DNA of 14,443 nucleotides from Caldilineaceae bacterium. GTDB taxonomy: Bacteria > Chloroflexota > Anaerolineae > Caldilineales > Caldilineaceae. The position numbers were made by a program, and so were the translations under genes. Below, in pieces: positions 1 through 6,592 of this stretch. Numbering within the stretch: position 1 is the stretch's first letter; each line of letters begins with the position of its first letter. The notes beneath the pieces were generated by a model, which ran no database searches, had not been told where the DNA came from, and saw only the letters and a list, made by a program, of their open reading frames with translations. The stretch is from positions 1 through 14,443 of the forward strand of contig JAPPKT010000170.1 of assembly GCA_028819675.1 (NCBI GenBank). Direction: 5' to 3'.

Positions 1-288
1 GCCTAATCGAAGGTGTCTGGCCAGACCACGTCCCGCCAGTCCCATCAGATCCCCGCAGGTGCCGGCCTTGTGCCTGCCCGCGCTCTCCCTCCAACTGACG
101 GACCCCACCACGGTAAGGCCAGACCTGGCGCCTGCACTGCGTCTCTCCCAGAGCCAGTAAACAATTCCAGCCACCGCTGGCGCCAATTCGCCGCCAGACT
201 GTTCCCAAACCAAATCAGGGATGCACCCGCCCAAACAATACTGTTTGCCTGAGGAGCAACCGTTGTGTTATCGTTCTCTCTGCGTCTT
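1..288. other. Left-edge region, no convincing gene
   Basis: I see no gene I can support before the tRNA. A short plus-strand frame at 13-252 has a Pro/Arg/Ala-rich, low-information translation with no recognisable motif, and no plausible ribosome binding site. A frame open from the window edge to a stop at 158-160 could in principle be the tail of a gene beginning outside the window, but its codons do not look protein-like. A small perfect inverted repeat (arms 232-237 and 242-247, 4-base loop) lies about 40 bases upstream of the tRNA. The last 45 bases hold a possible tRNA promoter. Confidence 0.5.
245..271 (+). promoter_or_regulatory. Possible promoter of tRNA-Arg
   Basis: TTGCCT at 245-250 and TGTTAT at 266-271 resemble -35 and -10 boxes, but the 15-base spacer is shorter than ideal. 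Transcription would begin about 10 bases before the mature tRNA 5' end. This is a by-eye match only. Confidence 0.28.
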
Positions 289-360
289 GCCCCCGTAGCT
301 CAGTGGATAGAGCATCGGCCTCCGGAGCCGGGAGCACAGGTTCGAATCCTGTCGGGGGTA
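289..360 (+). tRNA. tRNA-Arg (anticodon CCG)
   Basis: The full cloverleaf folds by hand. The acceptor stem pairs 289-295 with 353-359, with a G-U pair at the end. The D stem pairs 298-301 with 310-313. The anticodon stem pairs 315-319 with 327-331, and its loop at 320-326 carries anticodon CCG at 322-324. The T stem pairs 336-340 with 348-352 around the loop TTCGAAT. The discriminator base is A360 and the CCA tail is not encoded. It reads the arginine codon CGG, which suits a GC-rich genome. An AT-richer HEPN gene starts 64 bases downstream, and tRNA genes are common integration sites. I found no second copy of the tRNA 3' end in the window that would mark the other end of an island. Confidence 0.96.
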
Positions 361-384
361 CTTTTGTCTGTCCTCGTTTGTCCA

Positions 385-390
385 TAGAAT
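385..390 (+). promoter_or_regulatory. Possible -10 box for the HEPN gene
   Basis: TAGAAT matches five of six -10 consensus positions. Candidate -35 sequences upstream are TTGTCT at 364-369 (15-base spacer) or the T-rich 362-367 (17-base spacer). Transcription would start about 30 bases before the ATG at 425. Read-through from the tRNA is an alternative. Confidence 0.33.
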
Positions 391-424
391 ACCCTTTAAA
401 TGCAAAGAGAGTGTCGAGAACTTA

Positions 425-1747
425 ATGAATGAGAGTGGTTTGTCTGCAATCAACTACAGTGGGTGTGCTAAACTCACATATGCGTACGGCGAACATGAGT
501 TCGTGTTTGAAGGGACTTTCGAAATCAGACAGCTAGAAACTGGAAGAATGGAAATTCGATTTGTTGTGGTGCCGCCAACTTCCGGCTTTCGATTCTCCTT
601 TTATCGAGCTAGAGACTTCAACATATCCTTCAGAGGAAGGGACACCGACGGTTGGAATCTAGAATCCTCGGGAAAATTTCTGTCCGTACCTCCGCCATTC
701 ATGTTAATGAAGGGGCGTAGAGATTTTGAACTGTACCCGTTGCATCTAGAAGCACGCCTAGATGACACCGCAGAGTGTGAGTTCGACCAAGCCCAGTTTC
801 TCATTTCAACGTTACTTTGGCACGAACACGATAGCCAAGAACCTGAACCTTTCGAATTCGAGGTTCGGGGATTCCGTGTTAGTGTCAGTCCAGTAGCTGA
901 TTACCTGACTGTGGCTTCTCGGATCATGAACGGGGGCGGGGCGGAGCCGACCGCCTATGCCCTTGTTAAGAGTCTCGATGGCAAAGAGCTTTCCTTACAA
1001 AGCTATGCAGATTTCATGAACGACCTGGTATATGTTTTCCGTCTCGCATTTGGGGCAGGCGTGGAATGGTATTACGGCGAAGCTTTTGAGACTTATTTGG
1101 AAACACCCAAGGAAAGAGTGCATAAATTTGCTATGCATGGTCCATTCTCGAATGTGTCGAGGACTCTGGTTCCAAAGCCGGATTTTTCTGAACTTTCTCA
1201 AGCGTTCTTCGATGACAAGGAACGGGTGATTGATTGGGAAGTGGCCAAGGAATTGATAAACGCGTTTGTTGGGGCTTGCGACGATTCGCTGCCTCTGGAA
1301 CTACGAGGACTGCTAGCGTCTGCGCTCACTGATTCGCAAGTAGCCCAGTACTTGAAAAAGCGAAAAATTGGAGATGTGATTCCCAAGGAAGAGTATGATA
1401 AAACAGTTTTTCCGATTCTGAAGAATGCCATTAACGAAGTCGAATTGTGCAAAGAGTGGAAACAACAGGTCCTCAATAGTCTGCAAGGCGCCTATCGCCG
1501 ATCATTCCGCCAATGTCTAAAGTTATCTAATGAGGGTCTTGACTTAGGCCTGAATGCCAAGAAACGTAGTCGAGTGGTAAGCATAAGGAACGAATTGGTA
1601 CATAGGGTCACATACCCATCGCAATTTGAGAAATGGTCTAACGATTACCATTTGTTGATCTGGATAAATTTTGTTTTTCTTTGTCGTCTCATGGGCTATA
1701 GAGGCGAAATGCCGCTACTTCGCCAGGATTGGGAACTAGAAAAATAA
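425..1747 (+). CDS. HEPN-domain protein, ApeA-like architecture, putative defence RNase
   Basis: This is a 440-residue soluble protein with no signal peptide or membrane helix. The first ~165 residues are rich in alternating aromatic and hydrophobic residues, suggesting beta strands. The rest looks mostly helical. Near the C-terminus the sequence RNELVH (R388, N389, H393) is a textbook HEPN ribonuclease motif, R-N-x3-H. Known HEPN proteins with this motif are metal-independent RNases found in toxins and anti-phage systems. ApeA, a single-protein phage defence, has a similar layout of N-terminal sensor domain and C-terminal HEPN domain. I infer that general role but cannot assign the family. 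Base composition is clearly AT-richer than cofE or yqeB, suggesting horizontal transfer. The ATG at 425 is the first usable start and follows an in-frame stop at 422-424. Its Shine-Dalgarno match is poor. The gene converges with cofE. Confidence 0.72.
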   Translation: MNESGLSAINYSGCAKLTYAYGEHEFVFEGTFEIRQLETGRMEIRFVVVPPTSGFRFSFYRARDFNISFRGRDTDGWNLESSGKFLSVPPPFMLMKGRRDFELYPLHLEARLDDTAECEFDQAQFLISTLLWHEHDSQEPEPFEFEVRGFRVSVSPVADYLTVASRIMNGGGAEPTAYALVKSLDGKELSLQSYADFMNDLVYVFRLAFGAGVEWYYGEAFETYLETPKERVHKFAMHGPFSNVSRTLVPKPDFSELSQAFFDDKERVIDWEVAKELINAFVGACDDSLPLELRGLLASALTDSQVAQYLKKRKIGDVIPKEEYDKTVFPILKNAINEVELCKEWKQQVLNSLQGAYRRSFRQCLKLSNEGLDLGLNAKKRSRVVSIRNELVHRVTYPSQFEKWSNDYHLLIWINFVFLCRLMGYRGEMPLLRQDWELEK

Positions 1748-1862
1748 TCTGAAACCAGCATAAAGTCTTTAGGTCCACTCAGTTTCTTGGGGTCGGATAG
1801 CAGTGCACAAAGACTCTCGGACGCAAGACGACTTTTCTTCACTTCTGTTCTCAGTTTTTCCC

Positions 1863-1988
1863 TATTTAATGTGGATCCCATTTGAAACTACGACTTTTCG
1901 CGATGGCATCGTGACTGGGACGCTCGAATCTTCGCCGCTGTTTCGAAATGCCAATACTCTTGGTCTCTTTTGGGATCTACATTAGATG
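1863..1988. repeat. Inverted repeat with ~90-base spacer (MITE-like or long hairpin)
   Basis: Arms at 1867-1880 and 1971-1984 are reverse complements over 14 bases, with a single G-T wobble. Pairing extends outward with wobbles to about 1863 and 1988. The 126-base unit sits in the 255-base gap between the convergent HEPN and cofE genes, with no coding potential I can support. It could be a miniature transposable element remnant, a long RNA hairpin ending transcription from both sides, or chance. A tiny internal palindrome, CGATGGCATCG, lies around 1901-1911. Confidence 0.5.
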
Positions 1989-2002
1989 CCATTGGCGCAA
2001 CC

Positions 2003-2800
2003 TCACCGAAACAGGTCCTTCTCCGCCGGCCGCTGGATCGAACGCGCCGGCGCGTCCGCGACGTCCGGCCGCCTGTAACCGCGCACAATCGCCGCCGGTC
2101 GCCCCTCACTGCTCTGGCCCATCACCAGCGTCGCCGCCGCGCACAGTTCATCGATGATGCACTCCTCGCTGGCCACCAGTTCATATCCGAACAGGTCGGT
2201 CAGCCCCCGCTGGTCCCACAGCGCCGGCAGACCCGCGCAGCCAATACAGACCCCAACCGTCCCCATCTTCCACGGCCGCCCGTGACTGTCGCTGATCAGC
2301 ACAGCCACCGTTGCCCCGGTCTCCTCCACGATCCGGCCGCGTAACGCCGCCGCGCTCGCATCGGCATCCGCCGGCAGCAACGCCACTGTCTCCTCCTCCT
2401 CCGGCGCCACATTCGAATGGTCCAGCCCGGCGTGCGCGCATACCCAGCCGCTGCTCTGCTCGACGATCAGGACCCCCTCCCGCGCGCGCACGACCGCATT
2501 ACTGTCATCCAGCACCGCCTGCACCACGCGCGCGTCCTTACCCGTCTCCTGCGCCAGGTGCAACGCCTCCTCGCCCGGCGTCACATCGGCCAGCCGCACC
2601 AGCCGCCCTTCCGCCTTGCTGACGATCTTCTGCGCCAACACCAGGATATCCCCCGACATCAGGGAAAGTCCGGCCGCCCCGGCCGCTTCGACAATCAGCG
2701 CCGCCAGATCATCGCCCGGCTGCACCAGCGGTATGCCTGGAATCGGAAGGATCTGGATGCCCTCCTGCTCGGGAGGGCCGTGGGAAAGGTTTCCGTCCAT
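2003..2800 (-). CDS. cofE: Coenzyme F420-0:L-glutamate ligase
   Basis: CofE adds glutamate residues to F420-0 in a GTP-dependent cytoplasmic reaction, giving the mature deazaflavin cofactor F420. The 265 residues match the stand-alone ligase domain (~250 residues), without the C-terminal nitroreductase-like domain of actinobacterial FbiB. Family signatures in order are PGIP (21-24), QKIVSKAEG (57-65), GLDHSN (125-130), SDSHGRPWKMGT (170-181) and MGQSSEG with a following VRG (227-241). The start overlaps the stop of yqeB in the pattern TGATG, so translation is probably coupled. A GAGGAG lies 11 bases upstream, inside the yqeB 3' end. Linkage to a selenium/molybdenum hydroxylase protein rather than to other F420 genes is unusual. 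The usual F420 partners (cofC, cofD, F420-dependent oxidoreductases) are not in this window. Confidence 0.9.
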   Translation of the reverse strand: MDGNLSHGPPEQEGIQILPIPGIPLVQPGDDLAALIVEAAGAAGLSLMSGDILVLAQKIVSKAEGRLVRLADVTPGEEALHLAQETGKDARVVQAVLDDSNAVVRAREGVLIVEQSSGWVCAHAGLDHSNVAPEEEETVALLPADADASAAALRGRIVEETGATVAVLISDSHGRPWKMGTVGVCIGCAGLPALWDQRGLTDLFGYELVASEECIIDELCAAATLVMGQSSEGRPAAIVRGYRRPDVADAPARSIQRPAEKDLFR

Positions 2801-3714
2801 CAGAACCCCAACTCCTCGGTCACGCTATCGTCGCTTCGGCCAAAATGCCAGTGCAAAAACGCCTCCAACACACCGCCGCCCACAGCCAGCGACTTGTCCG
2901 AGATACGGAACGCGTACTTATGGTCCCCGCGCGGATCGATATCTCCGATCTTGAGCCCCTGCTGCAGCGCCACACTCTCATGGATCAACCCGCGCAGCAC
3001 GCCGCTGAACGGCGCCAGCAGCGTCGTCTCCTCGCCCGAGACCTGCACGACTGCGCCGTAAGGTGCCCCCACCTCCACGCGGTCGCCGATGCACGCCAGT
3101 GCCTGAAGGCGCCCCGCTACAGGCGCGCGCAGCACGCGCGCCGCCGCAACGTCCTCTGCCGGACCGCCATCGTTGCCTTCTCCGGATTCCTGGCCGGTTG
3201 GCGGCGTCAAAATCGCGCCCGGCGTGCCCGTATCGGCTTCTGCTGCACCTTCCCAGATCGCCCGTCCCAAATTGGGGCCGCGGTTCGTTTCAATCACCGC
3301 GTGGCAGTCAACGCCGGCCTCGAAGCCCGGCCCCAGCGCCGCCACGAACTCTGCGCTCTCCATCGTCGTGCCCGTATTGCACTTCGCCACGATCGCGTCG
3401 ACAACGGCCGATGGCGCCAGCTCTTCGATCGCCTCCATCTCCGGATCGACCAGGACCGGGATCTCCCCCGCATCCAGCACATCCGGAACGTCCGCCGCCA
3501 GCGCCTTGCGCGCCGTGACGTCTTCCACCTCATGCTCTTCGTCGTACACGGCCTGCGCAAAGGCCACCGTCCGCCTCACCGTTAACGGTTGGGGCAGTTC
3601 GGTCATCACCACCGGGATGCCGCAGCGGTGCAGCCGCCAGGCCACACCGGTCGCCAGGTCGCCGGCACCCTTTATCAGCACCAGCAGATCTTCAAATGGG
3701 TGTTCGTCTCTCAT
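2800..3714 (-). CDS. yqeB: Selenium-dependent molybdenum hydroxylase system protein YqeB
   Basis: This 304-residue protein belongs to the EF2563/YqeB family, linked by genome context to selenium-dependent molybdenum hydroxylases such as xanthine dehydrogenase-type enzymes. Its exact biochemical step is unknown. The N-terminus has the hallmark KGAGDLATGVAWRL (15-28), a Rossmann-like glycine-rich segment. KCNTGTT (111-117) and GVDCHAVIETNRGPNLGR (134-151) follow. The C-terminal half contains KIGDIDPRG (255-263) and the closing ISDKSLAVGGGVLEA (271-285). A Gly/Glu/Pro-rich stretch at about 168-190 is longer than I expect for the family and looks like a flexible insert. It is the first gene of a two-gene operon with cofE. 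No clear Shine-Dalgarno precedes the ATG, which begins 9-10 residues before the conserved motif, as expected. No molybdenum hydroxylase structural gene is in the window. Confidence 0.88.
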   Translation of the reverse strand: MRDEHPFEDLLVLIKGAGDLATGVAWRLHRCGIPVVMTELPQPLTVRRTVAFAQAVYDEEHEVEDVTARKALAADVPDVLDAGEIPVLVDPEMEAIEELAPSAVVDAIVAKCNTGTTMESAEFVAALGPGFEAGVDCHAVIETNRGPNLGRAIWEGAAEADTGTPGAILTPPTGQESGEGNDGGPAEDVAAARVLRAPVAGRLQALACIGDRVEVGAPYGAVVQVSGEETTLLAPFSGVLRGLIHESVALQQGLKIGDIDPRGDHKYAFRISDKSLAVGGGVLEAFLHWHFGRSDDSVTEELGF

Positions 3715-3727
3715 ATCGCAATGATTG

Positions 3728-3756
3728 TTGACGTACCGTTAAGCCATCAGTAGTAT
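3728..3756 (+). promoter_or_regulatory. Sigma70-type promoter, probably for the SIR2 gene
   Basis: TTGACG (3728-3733) and TAGTAT (3751-3756) are separated by exactly 17 bases. They match five of six and four of six consensus positions. Transcription would run toward the SIR2 gene with a leader of roughly 150 bases. The -10 box overlaps a minus-strand candidate for yqeB. Confidence 0.5.
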
Positions 3757-3757
3757 A
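3752..3757 (-). promoter_or_regulatory. Possible -10 box for yqeB-cofE
   Basis: On the minus strand these bases read TATACT, five of six matches to a -10 box, about 38 bases before the yqeB ATG. No good -35 box is seen at the right distance. It overlaps the -10 box of the plus-strand promoter, so the two divergent promoters would compete. Confidence 0.35.
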
Positions 3758-3912
3758 CACAGGGCACAAGAATGGAAAAACCACTGCAGATCCCAGGTGA
3801 GGCCAAGAACTTGCGAAAGTCGGCAGTGTGTACGAGAGAGTGGTGTTCCGGAAGTGCATCCCGTGTAGAAAACTTGAGACATCCGATTGAACGCGCATTA
3901 GGTTGAAGTCAA

Positions 3913-5652
3913 ATGATTGATCCCACTAACACGTTAGCAATTTCAATCCATTCCAACCCGGGCGTGTATGCTCTCCTTCTCGGGTCCGGTCTATCTAGTT
4001 CAGCTGGGATCCCCACGGGTTGGAAAATCACACTTGACTTAGTTCGAAGACTCGCAGCCCTAGAAGGCGGAGACGCTGAGGTGAATCCAGAACGTTGGTT
4101 TCGGGAGAAGTTTGACAGGGAACCCAATTATTCCGAACTCCTTGACGGGCTTGCCAAAACCCAGGCTGAGCGACAACAACTGCTGCGCTTGTATCTTGAA
4201 CCAAATGAACAAGAGCGAGAACAAGGCCTTAAGCAACCGACCACGGCTCACCGAGCGATTGCAAAACTAACCGAACAAGGTTACTTCAAGGTCATCATCA
4301 CAACAAACTTTGACTGCTTAATAGAGCAAGCTCTAGAAGATGCAGGGGTGGTGGCAACTGTCCTGAGTTCCCCTGAACAAGTGGAAGGTGCTCTTCCTCT
4401 TATACATACACGGTGCTGTGTATTCAAAATTCATGGGAGTTATCTTGACACACGCATTCGGAACACACCGGAAGAACTCTCTATCTATCCTTGCCAATAC
4501 AATCGGCTCTTGAATCGCATTTTTGACGAATTCGGACTTGTCGTATGTGGGTGGTCAGCAGAATGGGACCACGCGTTGGGTGACGCTATTTTTCGTGCAC
4601 CCTCACGTCGGTTTACTACCTTTTGGGCAATACGCGGAACGGTGAACGAAACAGCAAGTCGTTTGATCAAACACCGTGATGCTCAGGAAGTTTCAATTGC
4701 TGATGCCGACAGTTTTTTCCAAAGAGTCCATGAGCATGTCAAGTCTCTAGAGGAGTTTTCGAGGCCTCATCCGCTTTCGACAGGTGTCGCCGTTGCGAGC
4801 CTGAAGAGATACCTTAGTGAACCCAAATACCGAATACGGTTTGTAGATCTTATTGAAGAAGTCGTAGATCAGGTCTTGGAAGTGACAACCGCTTCGACAT
4901 TTGCAGTACTAAATGATCAGAATCTAGGAAGTCCAGTAGAAGTTGCGATGGTACAGGCACCTAAGTATGAGGCGGCCTGTTCAACATTGCTTGCTATGGC
5001 AACTATAGGAGGATTTTGGGCCGAAGATGAACATTTCGGCGTTTGGGAACGTGCTTTGGAAAGATTGGCGCTAGCAAACTACCAAGGAAGTCGCCATTCA
5101 TTGACTCGTTTAGTGCAGTTGTTACCAGGAGCACTGTTGCTGTATGCTCTGGCGCTGGGTGCGCTCAAAGCAAATCGACTTCGATTCCTTGGACGTATCT
5201 TGGGAACTTACATCGCTATGGATCTGCATGTGTCAATTTCACCTTCCGACAATGAAGGATTTCCTTTGGGACCGTTTGTCGACGGTCGAGAATACGCTGA
5301 CCAACCACTCAAGAATCGACTCTTTAATTTGCTGCAGGAACATTCTAAGTCGCTGTTCACTGATCCTGACAGTTACACTTATGTTTTCGATAAACTCGAA
5401 ATACTTTTTTCGTTAGGCTTTGCTTATCGCGGATACCGAAATAACCAATTCCAGTTCACTGTAGGAACATTCCTTTACCGGCAAAGGAACAGAGAGCAAA
5501 TTTTCGAGGAAATTATGGGCTCTCTCGGCAGCTTTCGGGACGCGTCGCCATACGTCAATTCTGGCATTTTTGGTGAAAGAGTCGAAGAGTGTCAGTGGAT
5601 TCTAGGTGAATTACAGAAATTTGCGAATGCAACAGTGATGGGAAGAGGATAA
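3913..5652 (+). CDS. SIR2-family protein, putative defence NADase
   Basis: This is a 579-residue protein. Its first ~230 residues form a SIR2-like fold: GSGLSSSAGIPTGW (24-37) is the NAD-binding glycine loop, TTNFDCLIE (130-138) the Asn/Asp segment, KIHGS (172-176) carries the catalytic-type His174, and VCGWSAEWD (211-219) closes the site. Prokaryotic SIR2 domains of this kind commonly deplete NAD+ during phage infection (ThsA, DSR, SIR2-HerA, SIR2-APAZ). An NADase role is therefore likely but not proven. Residues ~270-579 are mostly helical, match nothing I recognise, and could be the sensing region. They include a hydrophobic stretch around 401-419. The composition is AT-rich compared with the flanks. 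No HerA, Argonaute, TIR or STAND partner is adjacent. The start has a weak upstream AGG. Translation ends with three consecutive in-frame stops, TAA TAA TAG. Confidence 0.85.
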   Translation: MIDPTNTLAISIHSNPGVYALLLGSGLSSSAGIPTGWKITLDLVRRLAALEGGDAEVNPERWFREKFDREPNYSELLDGLAKTQAERQQLLRLYLEPNEQEREQGLKQPTTAHRAIAKLTEQGYFKVIITTNFDCLIEQALEDAGVVATVLSSPEQVEGALPLIHTRCCVFKIHGSYLDTRIRNTPEELSIYPCQYNRLLNRIFDEFGLVVCGWSAEWDHALGDAIFRAPSRRFTTFWAIRGTVNETASRLIKHRDAQEVSIADADSFFQRVHEHVKSLEEFSRPHPLSTGVAVASLKRYLSEPKYRIRFVDLIEEVVDQVLEVTTASTFAVLNDQNLGSPVEVAMVQAPKYEAACSTLLAMATIGGFWAEDEHFGVWERALERLALANYQGSRHSLTRLVQLLPGALLLYALALGALKANRLRFLGRILGTYIAMDLHVSISPSDNEGFPLGPFVDGREYADQPLKNRLFNLLQEHSKSLFTDPDSYTYVFDKLEILFSLGFAYRGYRNNQFQFTVGTFLYRQRNREQIFEEIMGSLGSFRDASPYVNSGIFGERVEECQWILGELQKFANATVMGRG

Positions 5653-5663
5653 TAATAGGAACA

Positions 5664-5695
5664 AGCATCAGCACAGAATGGGCTATGCTGGTGCT
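5664..5695 (+). terminator. Hairpin just after the SIR2 gene
   Basis: Ten consecutive pairs, one of them G-T, join 5664-5673 with 5686-5695 around a 12-base loop. The hairpin begins 11 bases after the first SIR2 stop. There is no T-run after it, so it is not a canonical intrinsic terminator. It may stabilise the mRNA end or act as a factor-assisted terminator. Confidence 0.38.
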
Positions 5696-5947
5696 AATGA
5701 AGGAAAGAGAAGCTCCTGCACTGCTGTGGCCGATTCCAGCATTGGGAGTCGAATCCAAGTGAAACGTAGAGCTTGCGAGAATAGGGACTGCGGAGGAAAT
5801 TACCTGACTCCCTCTAGGCAACCCGATCGAAAAACCTTGGTATCATTTTGAATGCATTTCGGTACGCAGGCCATTGCAGCAGCGCGAACTCCCGCAGTCG
5901 CAAAAGCCTGCGCATCGACACGTACGAACTGTAGCGGAGCAGAACCG

Positions 5948-6592
5948 ATGACAGTCGTTATTGCGGCTGACCAAACTGGCGCGCTCGAACAGGCCGCCGC
6001 CGCAGTGCAGCAGGGCGCCGTAATCGGCGTCCCCACCGATACCGTATACGGCCTTGTTTGCCTTTACAGCGATGCTGCCGCCATCGATCAGTTGTTCGCG
6101 GTCAAGGAGCGCCCGGACCATAAGGCACTGCCCGTCCTGCTCGGTGACGCGGAGCAGGCAAGCGCAGTAGTACGCACGGCCGGCGACCCCGCGGCCGAGG
6201 CCCTCATCGAACGCTACTGGCCCGGCCCCCTCACCCTTGTACTGCCCGCGCGCAGCCACCTGCCCGCCGCCCTCACCGCCGGCGGCGACACCGTCGGCGT
6301 CCGCCTGCCCGCGCACCCATTTTTGCGCGCCCTCGCCCGACGCGTCGGCCCCCTCGCCTCCTCCAGCGCCAACCGCAGCGGCATCCCCCCATGCGCGACA
6401 GCCGCCGCCGTCCTCGACCAGCTTGCCGGCCGCATCCCTCTCCTCATCAACGCCGGCCCCGCCCCCCTCGCCCAGTCCAGCACCGTCCTCGACCTCAGCG
6501 GGCCCCAGCCGCAACTGCTCCGGAAAGGCCCGATCGGTCCCGACGAACTGGCCGCGGCCGGAATACACGCTGGAGTCCTCAGTGAGAAGTGA
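5948..6592 (+). CDS. L-threonylcarbamoyladenylate synthase (TsaC/Sua5/YrdC family)
   Basis: The enzyme makes threonylcarbamoyl-AMP from threonine, bicarbonate and ATP. This is the first step of the universal t6A37 modification of ANN-decoding tRNAs, in the cytoplasm. The 214 residues correspond to a single YrdC domain without the C-terminal Sua5 extension. Motifs are PTDTVYGL (29-36), VKERP (52-56), YWPGPLT (90-96), GVRLPAHP (117-124), SSSANRSG (138-145), STVLDLS (178-184) and RKGPI (192-196). The frame is open upstream to an ATG at 5852, but those 32 residues are not family-like. GGAG at 5936-5939 lies 8 bases before the ATG at 5948, so I chose that start. It is the first gene of a three-gene operon with two glycosyltransferases and overlaps the next one by 11 bases. 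Confidence 0.92.
   Translation: MTVVIAADQTGALEQAAAAVQQGAVIGVPTDTVYGLVCLYSDAAAIDQLFAVKERPDHKALPVLLGDAEQASAVVRTAGDPAAEALIERYWPGPLTLVLPARSHLPAALTAGGDTVGVRLPAHPFLRALARRVGPLASSSANRSGIPPCATAAAVLDQLAGRIPLLINAGPAPLAQSSTVLDLSGPQPQLLRKGPIGPDELAAAGIHAGVLSEK

Noticed and set aside
13..252. 79-residue plus-strand frame at the left edge
   Set aside because: Low-information Pro/Arg/Ala-rich sequence, no Shine-Dalgarno and no motif.
2417..3724. Several long plus-strand frames antisense to yqeB and cofE
   Set aside because: They are Pro/Arg/His/Ser-rich shadows produced by GC-rich third positions of the real minus-strand genes, with no family motif.
5792..5797. Perfect GGAGGA Shine-Dalgarno in the gap before tsaC
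   Set aside because: No start codon with a meaningful frame follows; the nearest options stop within a few to about 16 codons.
5852..5947. 32-residue N-terminal extension of TsaC
   Set aside because: It is not family-like, and a good GGAG lies 8 bases before the ATG at 5948.
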